From Pycnococcus provasolii (lineage: Eukaryota > Chlorophyta > Pseudoscourfieldiophyceae > Pseudoscourfieldiales), in NCBI GenBank assembly GCA_049487715.1, contig CP150551.1, forward strand, positions 620,001-684,000: 64,000 nucleotides of DNA, written 5' to 3'. Positions 1-9,767 of the stretch are shown here, one piece after another. The position numbers and the translations under genes are program-made. Within the stretch, counting starts at the first letter, position 1, and each line of letters begins with the position of its first letter. The notes beneath the pieces were generated by a model. That model saw only the letters and a list, made by a program, of their open reading frames with translations, ran no database searches and was not told the origin of the DNA.

Positions 1-996
1 ACGAAAGTTGTAATTGCCGCACTGTGGACATTGCCAGTCACCAGGCTCCGCGCGCGTGCCATCGGGGCGGCGGCCTGGGTCACTCCCTCCAGAAGCTGGT
101 TGGGGAGGGCCGCCGCCGTACCCTCCAGGCCCGCCACCGTAGCCGCCGCCGTACCCTCCAGGTGGTCCGCCGCCGTAGCCGCTGCCGTACCCTCCAGGTG
201 GTCCGCCGCCGTAGCCGCCTCCACCGTACCCTCCAGGTCCGCCGCCGTAGCCACCTCCACCATACCCTCCAGGTCCGACGCCGTAGCCACCTCCACCATA
301 CCCTCCAGGTCCGCCGCCGTAGCCGCCTCCACCATAACCTCCCTGCGCGTTGCCTCCACCATACCCATACGAGTCACCGCCAGGGGCACCAGCACCATAC
401 GTCGAAGCAGGTGCACGCGGATCGCTCGGAGGCATCGTGCCTGTACCATATCCACCAGCCCCGTAGGTTGACTCTGATCCGTACCCGCCGGTGCCATACC
501 CGCTTCCACCGCCACCGAGCCTCGGATCCTGCGGCGGCGCATCAGCAGTCCCGCCGAGTCCATAACCGCTGCCGCTACCGTACGGCGCAGCGCCGCTGCC
601 GTACGCTCCCGCGCCATAACTTGAAGACCCGTATCCCGTCCCGCCGCTGGCGGCGCTTCCTCCGTATGGTTCCGCGCCGCCTGCTCCTCCATATGGCGTA
701 GGCGCCCCTGATCCGTACGCGCCTGCACCTCCATATCCAGATCCTGACGACTGCACGCCTGCGACGAGCGCGCCGAGCGACGGGGGTGCACCTCCTCCAT
801 AGCCGCCGCCACCACCACCGTGACCACCACCTCCATACGGCAGTCCCTGCCCACCTCCCGGACCCGGACCTCCTCCTGCTCCGACCATGTGCGCCCCGTG
901 TGGCTTGGGCGCGTTGCACTTGCGCATGTTGCAGTGGGAGCGGTGCCACCAGTTGGCGTTCCCGCAACTCGGGCAGATCCACTTCTCGTCCACCAT
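1..996 (-). CDS. RanBP2-type zinc-finger, Gly/Tyr-rich protein (3' end outside window)
   Basis: Reading leftward from the ATG at 996 the frame stays open for 332 codons to the window edge. The N-terminus carries a RanBP2/RBZ-type finger: W-I-C-x2-C, then about ten residues, then C-N-M-R-K-C, the C-x4-C variant of the second cysteine pair. A long disordered region of GGYGG and GPGGYGG repeats follows. At the left edge a second finger begins (GDWQCPQCGNYNF). RBZ fingers in FUS/TAF15/ZRANB2-like proteins bind single-stranded RNA, and Gly/Tyr-rich tracts favour condensates, so an RNA-binding role is inferred. The coding strand is repetitive, which produces several Arg-rich antisense frames. A short TTAGGG tract lies about 130 bp upstream. 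The true C-terminus is not visible. Confidence 0.8.
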   Translation of the reverse strand, partial: MVDEKWICPSCGNANWWHRSHCNMRKCNAPKPHGAHMVGAGGGPGPGGGQGLPYGGGGHGGGGGGYGGGAPPSLGALVAGVQSSGSGYGGAGAYGSGAPTPYGGAGGAEPYGGSAASGGTGYGSSSYGAGAYGSGAAPYGSGSGYGLGGTADAPPQDPRLGGGGSGYGTGGYGSESTYGAGGYGTGTMPPSDPRAPASTYGAGAPGGDSYGYGGGNAQGGYGGGGYGGGPGGYGGGGYGVGPGGYGGGGYGGGPGGYGGGGYGGGPPGGYGSGYGGGPPGGYGGGYGGGPGGYGGGPPQPASGGSDPGRRPDGTRAEPGDWQCPQCGNYNFR

Positions 997-1119
997 ACCT
1001 CCCTCCGGAGCGACGACACGGACAAATGAGTGAGTGCGCGAGGGAGCAAAACACAACCCCAGAGAACATAGGTCGAGAACGAAGGAAGGGGATCCAGAAA
1101 AAGAACCCTAATCAGATCG

Positions 1120-1141
1120 GACACATTAGGGTTAGGGTTAC
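1120..1141. repeat. Short interstitial telomeric tract (TTAGGG)
   Basis: Two to three TTAGGG units lie 125-145 bp upstream of the zinc-finger gene start at 996. On the coding strand of that gene the tract reads CCCTAA. It is one of several such tracts near gene starts in the window. Confidence 0.8.
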
Positions 1142-1264
1142 GATGAGGCCAGCCTGTTTTCATTTTTTCACTCGTCTGTTTCATTTTACATACAGCAACT
1201 CTTATTATGTACTGTACACTGATTGACACGTTAAAACATACGGGAGGTACCGTACTGTACTTGT

Positions 1265-3199
1265 CTACTGCTTGCGCGTGTACACGTCAGGGTGGAACGC
1301 GAACGCGCCCATCTCACCAGGAAGCTCAGTCGCGGGGTGAACCGCGAGGCGCGTGTTCGAACCGTGCTCGATGCCATTCATCGCAAGCTCGTCCGTGCAC
1401 TGGATGATGCCCTCAATCACGCTTCGACGCACGCGAGCGCGCGCGTTGCCGTCAACCAGCATCGCGTGAGATTCGCCGCCATTCAACTTGAGACCGTCGC
1501 AGTGCGCCGTCGCCTCCTCCCACATCCACAGCCCGCCAATGTTGCCCTTGATCAAAGACCCATCGCGGCATACGACACGACCGGCGCCGCTCACATCGAC
1601 GCCAGGGCCACGATTGTCGTGGACCTGCGTCTCCACAAGTGTAACGTCAGCCTCGTCCATCGCCACGATGCCGTCCTCGTCGTTGTCCGTCACGAAACTC
1701 TGTCGCATTGTGACGGACGAGTTGTCCATCACCTTCAGACCGCTGTGATTGCACTGCGTCATCCGGCATCGGATCATCTCCGTGCGACTCGTGCCAAGCG
1801 TTCGCACGCCGTTCTTACGCGCCTGGAAGTAGCAGTCGACGAACAGTGGCTGCACGGCTCCTGCAATGTTCAGCGTATCGTCGCCGGAGCACTTGACGCG
1901 AACGTGCTCGAACATCGGGCGCACGTGCGCCCCGCCCTCGATGTACAGCGTCTCGCGGAACCCAGTCATGTCGAAGAAGAGATTTTGCACTGCGCAGCTG
2001 GCGGTGATGCGCAGAACGGGCGTATTCGAACGCGCGTCCACAGTCACCTCGTCCATGCGCCCCTCTCCACGTATGAGAATGCGCTTGTCCACGTCGCACG
2101 TCTCACCCATGGTGTTGTGAATACCTCGCAGGAGCACGATGCGATCGCCGTCGCGCGCAGCCTTGACGGCGTCGAGCAGGCATCGGAAACTTCGCGGCAC
2201 GTTGCTGGCATCCCTGATGAGCCCGTCTCGCCTCGCGCGCTCCGCCTCGTAGTTCGCCCGTGCCGCGGGATCCACAACCGCACGCGCAAGGTCAGGTAAG
2301 TCCTTCGCGTCCATGGCGCTGCCGTTTGAATGCTTGCCTGCTACGTCGTAGACATCCTCGTCGTTCACGCCGTCGAGGAACGGGTCTTTGGGTGCCCGTC
2401 CGCCCATCCACGCATCCTCGCCGGCAGATCGCACCTCGAGCGTGCGCCCGTCGAATCCTGCGAAGGAGCCGTTGCGCATCGCGGTGTAGCTGATCGTGTT
2501 CAGCAGCGTTAGGAACGGCTCCGTCGACTCACCGCAGCTCGCCGCGAGTGCCTCGCCTCGCCTGCACGCAGCAACCGATCGCGGGTAGTGGCCCAGGTCA
2601 AGCCTGGCGACGGCAATTCGGTAGTAAGGCTTCGGCCAGAACGGACGGAGCTGTGCGGCGGCGGCGCCGTCCACCGAAGCGTCGACGTACCGTCCCGAGC
2701 GGTGGTGTGCCAGACTTCTGTTGGAGAAAAGCGCCGCAGCAACGGCGCGCGCCTCGTCGGACGCTGTGAGCGCCCACCTCGCGGCGGCTATGCTCGGCCC
2801 TGAGTTCTCTGCCACGGGCACTGTTGTATCTGCGCCGCTTTCGCGGATGTCCGCGGTCGTCTCCTCGTCAAGCACGCGAAGCATGGCGAGTGCCTCCGTG
2901 TAGTGTTCCGTAGCCTCGTCATATTTGCCTTCATTCAGGGCGGCTGTTCCCGCATCCTTGAGTGACTGCACGACCGGGTCAGACGACGGCGGCGGTTTGG
3001 CGGACGACGCGGCGGATGCGAGTTCGGCGTTTCGTCTTTTGGCGTCGATGGGTCTTCCTGACGGTCCGCTGTTCCACTTGTCTCTGATATCGACTTCTTC
3101 GTCGGAGTCGACGTCGTCGGGCGAGGGCGAGGGCGGCGGCTGCACTGGCGCTCGGCTGCGGCGCGACCAGTGTTTCTGCAGGCGCGCCTCAAGCGACAT
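1265..3199 (-). CDS. TPR plus right-handed beta-helix protein (FBXO11-like helix)
   Basis: A 644-residue protein begins at the ATG at 3199. Residues ~1-70 are basic, then acidic and disordered. Residues ~77-215 form tetratricopeptide-like helices (AALNEGKYDEATEHYTEAL, later SNRSLAHHRSGRYVDA and YYRIAVARLDLGHY), interrupted by an Ala/Thr-rich linker. Residues ~350-615 form a right-handed parallel beta-helix with repeated turns such as SGLKVMDNSSVTM, DGIVAMDEADVTL and PGVDVSGAGRV. This repeat type occurs in FBXO11-like and NosD/CASH proteins. No F-box is evident, so substrate recognition in a ligase is possible but unproven. TPRs suggest a scaffold role. The gene is divergent from the COMM-domain gene, with a telomere-like tract between them. 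Confidence 0.75.
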   Translation of the reverse strand: MSLEARLQKHWSRRSRAPVQPPPSPSPDDVDSDEEVDIRDKWNSGPSGRPIDAKRRNAELASAASSAKPPPSSDPVVQSLKDAGTAALNEGKYDEATEHYTEALAMLRVLDEETTADIRESGADTTVPVAENSGPSIAAARWALTASDEARAVAAALFSNRSLAHHRSGRYVDASVDGAAAAQLRPFWPKPYYRIAVARLDLGHYPRSVAACRRGEALAASCGESTEPFLTLLNTISYTAMRNGSFAGFDGRTLEVRSAGEDAWMGGRAPKDPFLDGVNDEDVYDVAGKHSNGSAMDAKDLPDLARAVVDPAARANYEAERARRDGLIRDASNVPRSFRCLLDAVKAARDGDRIVLLRGIHNTMGETCDVDKRILIRGEGRMDEVTVDARSNTPVLRITASCAVQNLFFDMTGFRETLYIEGGAHVRPMFEHVRVKCSGDDTLNIAGAVQPLFVDCYFQARKNGVRTLGTSRTEMIRCRMTQCNHSGLKVMDNSSVTMRQSFVTDNDEDGIVAMDEADVTLVETQVHDNRGPGVDVSGAGRVVCRDGSLIKGNIGGLWMWEEATAHCDGLKLNGGESHAMLVDGNARARVRRSVIEGIIQCTDELAMNGIEHGSNTRLAVHPATELPGEMGAFAFHPDVYTRKQ

Positions 3200-3336
3200 A
3201 GATGCGGCACAGGCTCAAAAAAAACTAAAAGAAGAAAAAAAACGGAAAGAAACACCTGAAAGAACCTCTCCACTCTGGTCTGGGAGTCTGGACTGGACTG
3301 GTCGCCGAAAAGGAAGATTCCAGACGGACCAAATAA

Positions 3337-3372
3337 CCCTAACCCTAACCCTAACCCTAACCCTAACCCTAA
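3337..3372. repeat. Interstitial telomeric tract, six CCCTAA units, in a divergent promoter
   Basis: Six perfect CCCTAA units, preceded by TAA, lie 138-173 bp upstream of the TPR/beta-helix start (3199, minus) and 116-151 bp upstream of the first ATG of the COMM-domain gene (3488, plus). The 3200-3487 spacer holds no other feature that I recognise. Confidence 0.9.
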
Positions 3373-3487
3373 CGGAAGAGGAGAGCTCCGGAGGTGGGTT
3401 TCTTTATTAGGGCGAGGCAAAAACGCACCCCCCTCCCTTTTCTTCGAAGCCCTTTTCCTCCTTGTGCTCTTGTTGAGGCCCTTGCCA

Positions 3488-3817
3488 ATGCAAGGAAAAG
3501 CAAGTACAGGTAAGGCGATGGCGGAGCTGCACCACGGCTCAAGCAACGGCCACCCCCACGGCCCACCCGTCGTACCTCGACTCGTAGCTGTCAGACACAG
3601 AGTTGACGTCGCGCTCGCATCCTCGCAGGCGGCCAAGGTGCTCAGGCCGAACGTGCACCTCACCCTGCGGCTCAGCGACGGCTCGAACAGGCAATTCGAA
3701 GCGACGCCCGAGGCGTTCCAGAGACTGAGGTACTGTGTCGCGCAGGCGGTGCGCGCGTGCGAGTCACTCGAGGAGAACGAAAGGTTGGCGCATGTCGTGA
3801 AGAGTGTGAGACAATAG
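3488..3817 (+). CDS. Short COMM-domain protein
   Basis: From the ATG at 3488 (another in-frame ATG at 3518) the frame encodes about 109 residues. The C-terminal ~75 residues match the COMM domain: a RVDVAL strand, LRLSDGSNRQFEATPEAF, then the hallmark LRYCVAQAV helix. COMMD proteins assemble into the ten-member Commander complex with CCDC22/CCDC93 and Retriever for endosomal recycling. Most members are ~190-220 residues with an N-terminal helical domain. This one is essentially COMM-only, as in COMMD6, unless an upstream exon is missed. It converges with the proteasome gene 127 bp away. Confidence 0.75.
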   Translation: MQGKASTGKAMAELHHGSSNGHPHGPPVVPRLVAVRHRVDVALASSQAAKVLRPNVHLTLRLSDGSNRQFEATPEAFQRLRYCVAQAVRACESLEENERLAHVVKSVRQ

Positions 3818-3944
3818 CGGTAGTAGTACCTGTAAAGCAAAGTTTTTATTTCACTCTTTTTTTTTTTGGTTGTTGGTTGTTTGTGCTCAAAAGACTTGAA
3901 GAGAGTTACAGGAATAAAGGGGTGTGTTGGAAGGTGTGCAGCTC

Positions 3945-4607
3945 TTAGTCCAGCTTGAGTGGCATTGTCTCGCGACGCACGCCATTTCGGTTGATGACGA
4001 CGATTTCAACGGCGTCGCCCGTGTAGATGTCGCGTTCGCCGGCGGTGGCGAAGCAGTCCTTGACGAGATCGACCGCCTGCGCCTCGGTGAGCGGCGTGGC
4101 GGAGGAGACGGGCGGGTAGAGAAGCGGGCTCGCGCTCTTGAGCTGGTTGTCAAGAACGGGCATGATGAGCGCCTGCCCGCTTCCCTGACACGCGTATCCT
4201 GTTCGCTCGTAGCTTCCGATGGCGTCGTATGTGTAGACGGCACCCTTGCCAGACTTGTCGAGTCCACCGAGCAGGTTGAATGTGTAGTATGGGAAGAAAC
4301 GCTTGAAGTAGAGCGTGTTAGACAGCATCTGCGCCATGGCAGGGCAGCTCATGGGCTTCCCTCCGTGGTTGTGCGCGAACACCTGCTGGCGCATGCCGAG
4401 CACCTTGTGCAGCTGCTTGCGGTCCCCTTCGAATCCCGCGGATGCGAGAACGCAGGCGTCCGACAGGGTGGCCACCTTGGTATGTTCTCGCGTGAGGATC
4501 GAGAATCCCGTTGAGAGGCGCGTGTCTGCGGCGACGATGCAGTAGTCCGCGCCTGCGACGGCGACGCACGTGCCACCGTTCATGTCGTAGGGGGACCAGG
4601 TCGACAT
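3945..4607 (-). CDS. PSMB1: 20S proteasome subunit beta type-1 (beta6)
   Basis: A 220-residue protein from the ATG at 4607. The sequence NGGTCVAVAGADYCIVAADT opens the Ntn-hydrolase fold. SILTREHTKV and ASAGFEGDRKQLHKVL follow, as in eukaryotic beta6 (PSMB1/PBF1). Beta6 is one of the non-catalytic subunits, and no processed catalytic Thr1 context (TTT/TTI after Gly) is present, as expected. It sits in the beta-ring of the 20S core in nucleus and cytosol. Length is normal for the mature subunit and the propeptide is very short. The gene is divergent from the kinesin gene, and a telomere-like CCCTAA tract lies 130-165 bp upstream. Confidence 0.95.
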   Translation of the reverse strand: MSTWSPYDMNGGTCVAVAGADYCIVAADTRLSTGFSILTREHTKVATLSDACVLASAGFEGDRKQLHKVLGMRQQVFAHNHGGKPMSCPAMAQMLSNTLYFKRFFPYYTFNLLGGLDKSGKGAVYTYDAIGSYERTGYACQGSGQALIMPVLDNQLKSASPLLYPPVSSATPLTEAQAVDLVKDCFATAGERDIYTGDAVEIVVINRNGVRRETMPLKLD

Positions 4608-4736
4608 GGCTGCTATGGAGTGTGAGAAATGAGGGAGGAGAGGGAGGGGAGGGGAGGAGGGAGGGGAGGGGGGCGCCCGCGGGGAAGAGGGAGGAGAGGA
4701 CGAGGAGGAGGAGGGAAAAACCTAAATCCAAATCCA

Positions 4737-4785
4737 AATCCTAACCCTAACCCTAACCCTAACCCTAACCCGAATACCCTAACTT
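4737..4785. repeat. Interstitial telomeric tract upstream of PSMB1
   Basis: Degenerate units (CCAAAT, CCTAAAT) grade into about five CCCTAACC units and end with CCCGAATACCCTAAC. The tract starts 130 bp upstream of the proteasome beta6 ATG. A purine-rich GGGGAGG stretch (4625-4720) lies between tract and gene. Confidence 0.88.
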
Positions 4786-5499
4786 TACGATAAACTTCTG
4801 GAGCACCGAGGTATTTTTTTGATTTTTCCTGCCAACCATGCTCGTGCTTGACTGACCACGTGCTGTCTGGCTGTGCGACGTGCAAGGTGCGGCGAAGGAA
4901 TAGTCCGCGTGTTTCTTGACCATCCACGTAAACGACGAGCAACGTCGTGTGCAAGGCCAGGCGGCCAGCCCTTCCAACAAGCGAGAGAGTGAGTGGGCTT
5001 GAAGTACTCTACTCTAGAGGCCGAGAGGCGAGTGGTCGAGGTGAGAAGTTTGTTTGACCGTTTGTTTGGTTTGTTCCAAGACCAAGAGACGTGTGAACGT
5101 GAACTCAAGCAGTCAAGAGATTCCAGAGGATTGATTGTCAAGAGGATATCCGCTGCAGCCCACTTGGCTGACCACTTGGCCACTTGGACAGAAAGAAGGC
5201 GAGGTACATACGGCATGGTACATTACGAAGGAGTGGTAAGAAGTATGATAGTACGACAGGAGACGCTGAAACGCGTGGCCTTGCACTGTAAAGTGTAAAC
5301 TTTAAAAATACCACTCCAACAATAGTGCAAGGCCTTGCTTGTGATACTTGGTGAGGAGAGGTGTGTTGTTCTCAAAAGTGCAAGTTCCCCCTTGAAGTTG
5401 CCTGTTTCTTCAGGTTCCTGGAATGCTCTTTAAGAAGAGGGCTACTCTTAAGGTACCCGGCCGGCCGCGCCATTCCCATTCCTATTCATTCACTCAGTT
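4786..5499. other. Intergenic region between PSMB1 and kinesin-2
   Basis: No convincing gene is seen. An open frame at 4993-5298 lacks an ATG start and resembles nothing I know. A perfect 11-bp inverted pair, GGCCTTGCACT at 5277-5287 and its complement at 5324-5334, could form a hairpin with a ~36-nt AT-rich loop. The stretch presumably contains the kinesin promoter and 5' leader. Confidence 0.4.
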
Positions 5500-7881
5500 A
5501 TGCCTCGGCCCTCGGGTGGTGGTGGATCCTCCAAGGACGCTAATGCTGGCGGCTCAGAGTGCGTGCGCGTCGTCGTCCGGTGCCGCCCGCTCAACTCCAA
5601 GGAGAAGGAAGATGGACGGAAGCGTGTCGTCGACATGGACACCAAGGCGGGAACCGTCGTGCTCAAAAACCCAAAGGCGGACGCCGCGGAACCGCCCAAG
5701 CAGTTCACGTTCGACTTGGTGTACGACTGGAACTGCAAACAGGCGGACATATTCAACGAAGTGGGCATGCCGCTCGTGAACTCCGCTCTCGAGGGATACA
5801 ACGGAACGATGTTCGCGTACGGGCAGACGGGAACCGGGAAGACGCACACCATGGTGGGAGTCAACGACAACGAGGAGCTCATGGGAATCATTCCGCGCGT
5901 GTTCAGGTCCATCTTCAAGGCCATCGAAGAGGACCCTGGAACGCACAACTTTCTCGTGCGCACCTCTTTCCTCGAGATCTACAACGAGGACGTCCGAGAC
6001 CTCCTCGGACGTAACTCAACCGCAAAGCTGGACCTCAAGGAGACGCCTGACACGGGCGTTTACGTCAAGGACCTCACCAACTTCGTCGTCAAGAGCGAGA
6101 AGGAGATGCACTCCGTGCTGGGCGTAGGAAACAAGAACCGAACGGTGGGTGCGACGCTCATGAACCAGGACAGCAGCAGAAGCCACAGCATATTCACCAT
6201 CACCGTCGAGTGCAGTGACAGGGCTGATAGCGGCAAAATACGAGTGGGAAAGCTCAACCTCGTCGACCTTGCCGGCTCCGAGCGCCAGTCCAAGACAGGC
6301 GCCACGGGCGAGAGACTGAAGGAGGCGACGAAGATCAACCTCTCCCTCAGCGCGCTCGGAAACGTCATCTCAGCACTCGTCGACGGCAAATCGTCGCACA
6401 TCCCGTACCGAGACTCTAAGCTCACGCGTCTTCTGCAGGACAGCCTGGGCGGAAATACCAAGACGTGCATGGTCGCCAACACCGGCCCGGCTGACTACAA
6501 TTACGATGAGACGCTGTCAACGCTGCGCTATGCGAACCGCGCCAAGAACATTAAGAACAAACCGCGTATCAACGAGGATCCGAAGGATGCCATGCTGCGC
6601 GAGTTCCAGAACGAAATTGCCAAGCTAAAGGCGCAGGTTGAAGCCGGCGGCGGCGGCGGCGGCGGCGGTGGCGTGCGCAGAGTTGAGAAGGTGGTCGAAA
6701 AGGACGTGTCTGAGGAGACGCTCGCGCGCATTCGCGAGCAGATGCGTGCGGATATGGAAAAGGGCCTTGCGGAGGGCGTCACCGAGGAGGAGGCGAAGCG
6801 CATCCAGGCCGAGGCTGAGGCAAACGCAAAGGCTGAAATGGAGCTCGCGCTTCGCGACAAGAAAACGACGGAGAAACAGCGCCGTGCAATCCAAGAGGCT
6901 CTTGACGCGCGTGCCTACGAGGCGTCCGCGGCGGAGCGGGAGCTCGAGGAGGAGAGACAGCGGCAGGCTGAGCTTGAGCGACGCCTGAAGGCGATGGAGG
7001 GCAACGTGCTTGGCAAGTCGGAGGAGGAGGCGAGAAGGTTGGGCGACGACCTCGAGCGTGCGGAGGAGGAAAAGGCGAGGATCAAGGCGTTAATGGAGGA
7101 GCAGAAGAGAAAGGAGGAGGAGGATGCCGAACGCAGGCGCGAGCTCGAGGAGGCTGCTCTCATGGCCGAGGAGCACTATGCCAGCATCCAAGAGGAGGCG
7201 GAGATGAAGACAAAGAAGCTAAAGAAGTTGTACAGCAGATATCAGCAGGCTCAGAGCGACCTGACGGAGGTGGCGGAGGAGTGCCAGCAGGAGCGCGAGC
7301 GCATGCTCGAGGACATCCGTAACCTCACGCAGCAGATCAAGCTGAGGGACCTCATCATCGGATCGTACATCCCGGAAGATTTCCAGACGGTGTTGCTGTC
7401 TCGCATGCAGTGGGACGAGGGTGAGGAGGAGTGGCTTGTCCAGCACGACGAAATATGCGGCGTGGCAAAGAAAAAGCAGCGCGAGGCGCACTTCAAGCAG
7501 ATTGATGCGCACCAGTCTGCAATCGCAAAGGCGACCGGCACGTCCGCGGAGGATATGCGCGTTGTGGCGGGCATCGAGGAGGCATTTGGACCCGGAGCGG
7601 CAACGCAAATTGCGGGAAAGAACAACATTTTCTTCACCTACGAAGACGATGGGCAAGGAGCTGACGGAGCCGCTGCACCTGCGGCGGCTGAGAAGCCTAA
7701 GCGCCCGAGCAGCGCACGAAAAAAGTCCGTGCGTCCGAGCAGCGGTCGCAAGGGAAGCAAAGGCGCAGACCCGACGAAACAGCTAGGTGACGTGAGGCAA
7801 ATGGTCGCAGAGGAGCAGCAGGAGTCGCTTTATCCTAAGGCGCGTGGAATTGTAGACGGCACCGGAAGACGTGGCCGATGA
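5500..7881 (+). CDS. Kinesin-2 (KIF3/FLA10-type) heavy chain
   Basis: A 793-residue protein from the ATG at 5500. The N-terminal motor (~21-350) has the P-loop GQTGTGKT (108-115), switch I NQDSSRSHS, switch II DLAGSE and the microtubule-binding segment SSHIPYRDSKLTRLLQDSLG. The neck NEDPKDAMLREFQNEI is typical of kinesin-2. A Gly run then leads into a long Glu/Arg-rich coiled coil (~385-620), followed by LRDLIIGSYIPEDF, the conserved kinesin-2 tail start, and a basic Ser/Arg C-terminus. Heterotrimeric kinesin-2 drives anterograde intraflagellar transport, so the cell probably builds a flagellum at some stage. I cannot tell the FLA8/KIF3B from the FLA10/KIF3A paralogue with confidence. The 260-bp spacer to the next gene shows nothing notable. 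Confidence 0.95.
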   Translation: MPRPSGGGGSSKDANAGGSECVRVVVRCRPLNSKEKEDGRKRVVDMDTKAGTVVLKNPKADAAEPPKQFTFDLVYDWNCKQADIFNEVGMPLVNSALEGYNGTMFAYGQTGTGKTHTMVGVNDNEELMGIIPRVFRSIFKAIEEDPGTHNFLVRTSFLEIYNEDVRDLLGRNSTAKLDLKETPDTGVYVKDLTNFVVKSEKEMHSVLGVGNKNRTVGATLMNQDSSRSHSIFTITVECSDRADSGKIRVGKLNLVDLAGSERQSKTGATGERLKEATKINLSLSALGNVISALVDGKSSHIPYRDSKLTRLLQDSLGGNTKTCMVANTGPADYNYDETLSTLRYANRAKNIKNKPRINEDPKDAMLREFQNEIAKLKAQVEAGGGGGGGGGVRRVEKVVEKDVSEETLARIREQMRADMEKGLAEGVTEEEAKRIQAEAEANAKAEMELALRDKKTTEKQRRAIQEALDARAYEASAAERELEEERQRQAELERRLKAMEGNVLGKSEEEARRLGDDLERAEEEKARIKALMEEQKRKEEEDAERRRELEEAALMAEEHYASIQEEAEMKTKKLKKLYSRYQQAQSDLTEVAEECQQERERMLEDIRNLTQQIKLRDLIIGSYIPEDFQTVLLSRMQWDEGEEEWLVQHDEICGVAKKKQREAHFKQIDAHQSAIAKATGTSAEDMRVVAGIEEAFGPGAATQIAGKNNIFFTYEDDGQGADGAAAPAAAEKPKRPSSARKKSVRPSSGRKGSKGADPTKQLGDVRQMVAEEQQESLYPKARGIVDGTGRRGR

Positions 7882-8141
7882 GTAATCGATAACGTTACAC
7901 AAGAAACAAAGAGCTTATCGCTTTTTCACCTCCTGATCCTTCTCCTCTTCATCACCTTCACCACCTCCTGCTTGCGCCTTCGCGACGGCAGCGCGGATTG
8001 GATCAGTACCGCTCGGCACCAAGAGACGCATCGAGCACCGCCAATGGCGCACACACACGCCGCCGCTGTCGTTACAGCCGACAACAACAAGAACGAATCA
8101 TCACCACCAAACAATGAAAAGATTAACAAACAAAACGTGTT

Positions 8142-9735
8142 TTACATCAAACCATCCCTCACAGTCTTAGTCGATTGCTCCAACAGATGCGCAATCGCAA
8201 AAAGGTTTTTAGAGTCCGTTCGTTCTTGAGTCACCGGTGGTGTACTCTCCGTCGTTACCTGCTCCGCCGCCTGCTCTTCTTCTGGCACGCCCTCCGCCAC
8301 GATGCGAGTATTCTCGTCGACGTACCGCCTCAGTTCATCGAGCTGATAGATAACAAGCGGGCTCGGCCCATCTTCAACTTCGTCAAACAGGATCCGCGCG
8401 TAAGAGTAGAGAATCGTGCTTCTGCTGCTCCAAAGCCACTCGGCGGCGAGTGCTGCCGCGCTCGCCGCCTCGGGTGCCACTGCATCCACCGTCGTTTCGG
8501 TCGCTGCGATCGCACGTCGAAGGAGTGCCGCGCTCTCGGCGAGAGGCTCGCGGGCCGTGCCGAAATTCATCACATCGCTTTGCTCAACTGCACGAGATTT
8601 AGTGCGTTGTATAACAGTACGCGCTTGCACATCTCGGAGATCATGCTCCGCGGACCTCACGGCGTTCTGCTCCTGCAACAGTGTCTGGCATTCGGTCACC
8701 ACATGAGGCGTACCGTGCACACCATTTGGTGTCGGGTAATGCTGCGCAAGATCTTGCGCTCCAGCAGCGGCTGCCTGGTCGAGCAGAGAGTCGCGAAGTG
8801 CCTGGATTGTCTCCCTGACCTCGGCCCAAGTTCGTGAGTTCGCAGAACGCGTGGCACGATATGGCCCATTCTGAGAAGCGATGGGCACGGTTGGCAGGTT
8901 GGCCACAGGGGCGGCGGCGGCAGCAGCAGCGGCGGCGGCGGTAATATTCCCCGGAGCAGTAAGAGCCAGCTCAGCGATGCGCGTGAGTCGCTGCAGAATG
9001 TGCACCACGGAACGGCCGAAGTGCCCCGCCTGCTGCGCAGGAGGTCGAGGAGCTGCAGGCGCATGGGTGCCCGGCGTTGGTGCCGGTGGTACCGGTGGAG
9101 TTTCTTGCAAACCTTCTGGCAAAGCATCTTCGAGAGCGCCAGCACCGGGAGCACCATCACCAGCAGCGACGTTGGCGAGCCGTGCATATTCATATTCTTC
9201 GAGAGCGCCAGCACCGGGAGCACCCTCACCAGCAGCGACGTTGGCGAGCCGTGCATATTCATATCGGAGTTCATGTCGGAGCATCTCATCGTAAAGTACA
9301 TCGCGCTCACGCTCATGCTCATCCTCACGCCACCTCATTTGCATTGTCGTATGGGCGAAAGCGTTCTCCCATACGACAACGCTGTTTGCGCCACGCGGCA
9401 AGCCAAGTTCCGTCAGATCGATCTGAGCGAGAGCGCGAGCAAAACCTGCCACCCTATTCCGCATACGTGGCATCATATCTCTCGGGTCGAGACGATCATT
9501 CCTCGCATCGTAGTTGTTGATGCTATCATCCAACCTTTTCTTGCGCATGGCGATCCACGCCTCGCGTTCCATCGGGTCTTCCTTGTCCACATCACGCGCG
9601 CGAAGCGCGTACTGTTCATAATCCGAATTCAGATTCTCAGGAAGAAGCCTTTCGCGGAAGTGATTCAACGCCGGTGCCGATGCTGGGATTCGGGATCGCC
9701 GGACACCACCTGCACCCGCACCTGCACCTGCACCC

Positions 9736-9767
<32 letters not shown>

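Noticed and set aside
24-1069. Several Arg/Leu-rich frames opposite the zinc-finger gene
   Set aside because: They are antisense readings of GGYGG-type repeats; the minus-strand frame has clear zinc fingers at both ends.
1292-2299. A 335-codon plus-strand frame with many His/Arg
   Set aside because: Lies opposite the TPR/beta-helix gene and shows no family resemblance; typical antisense shadow of GC-rich coding DNA.
4993-5298. 101-codon frame between PSMB1 and kinesin
   Set aside because: No ATG, no recognisable motif; more likely promoter and leader sequence.
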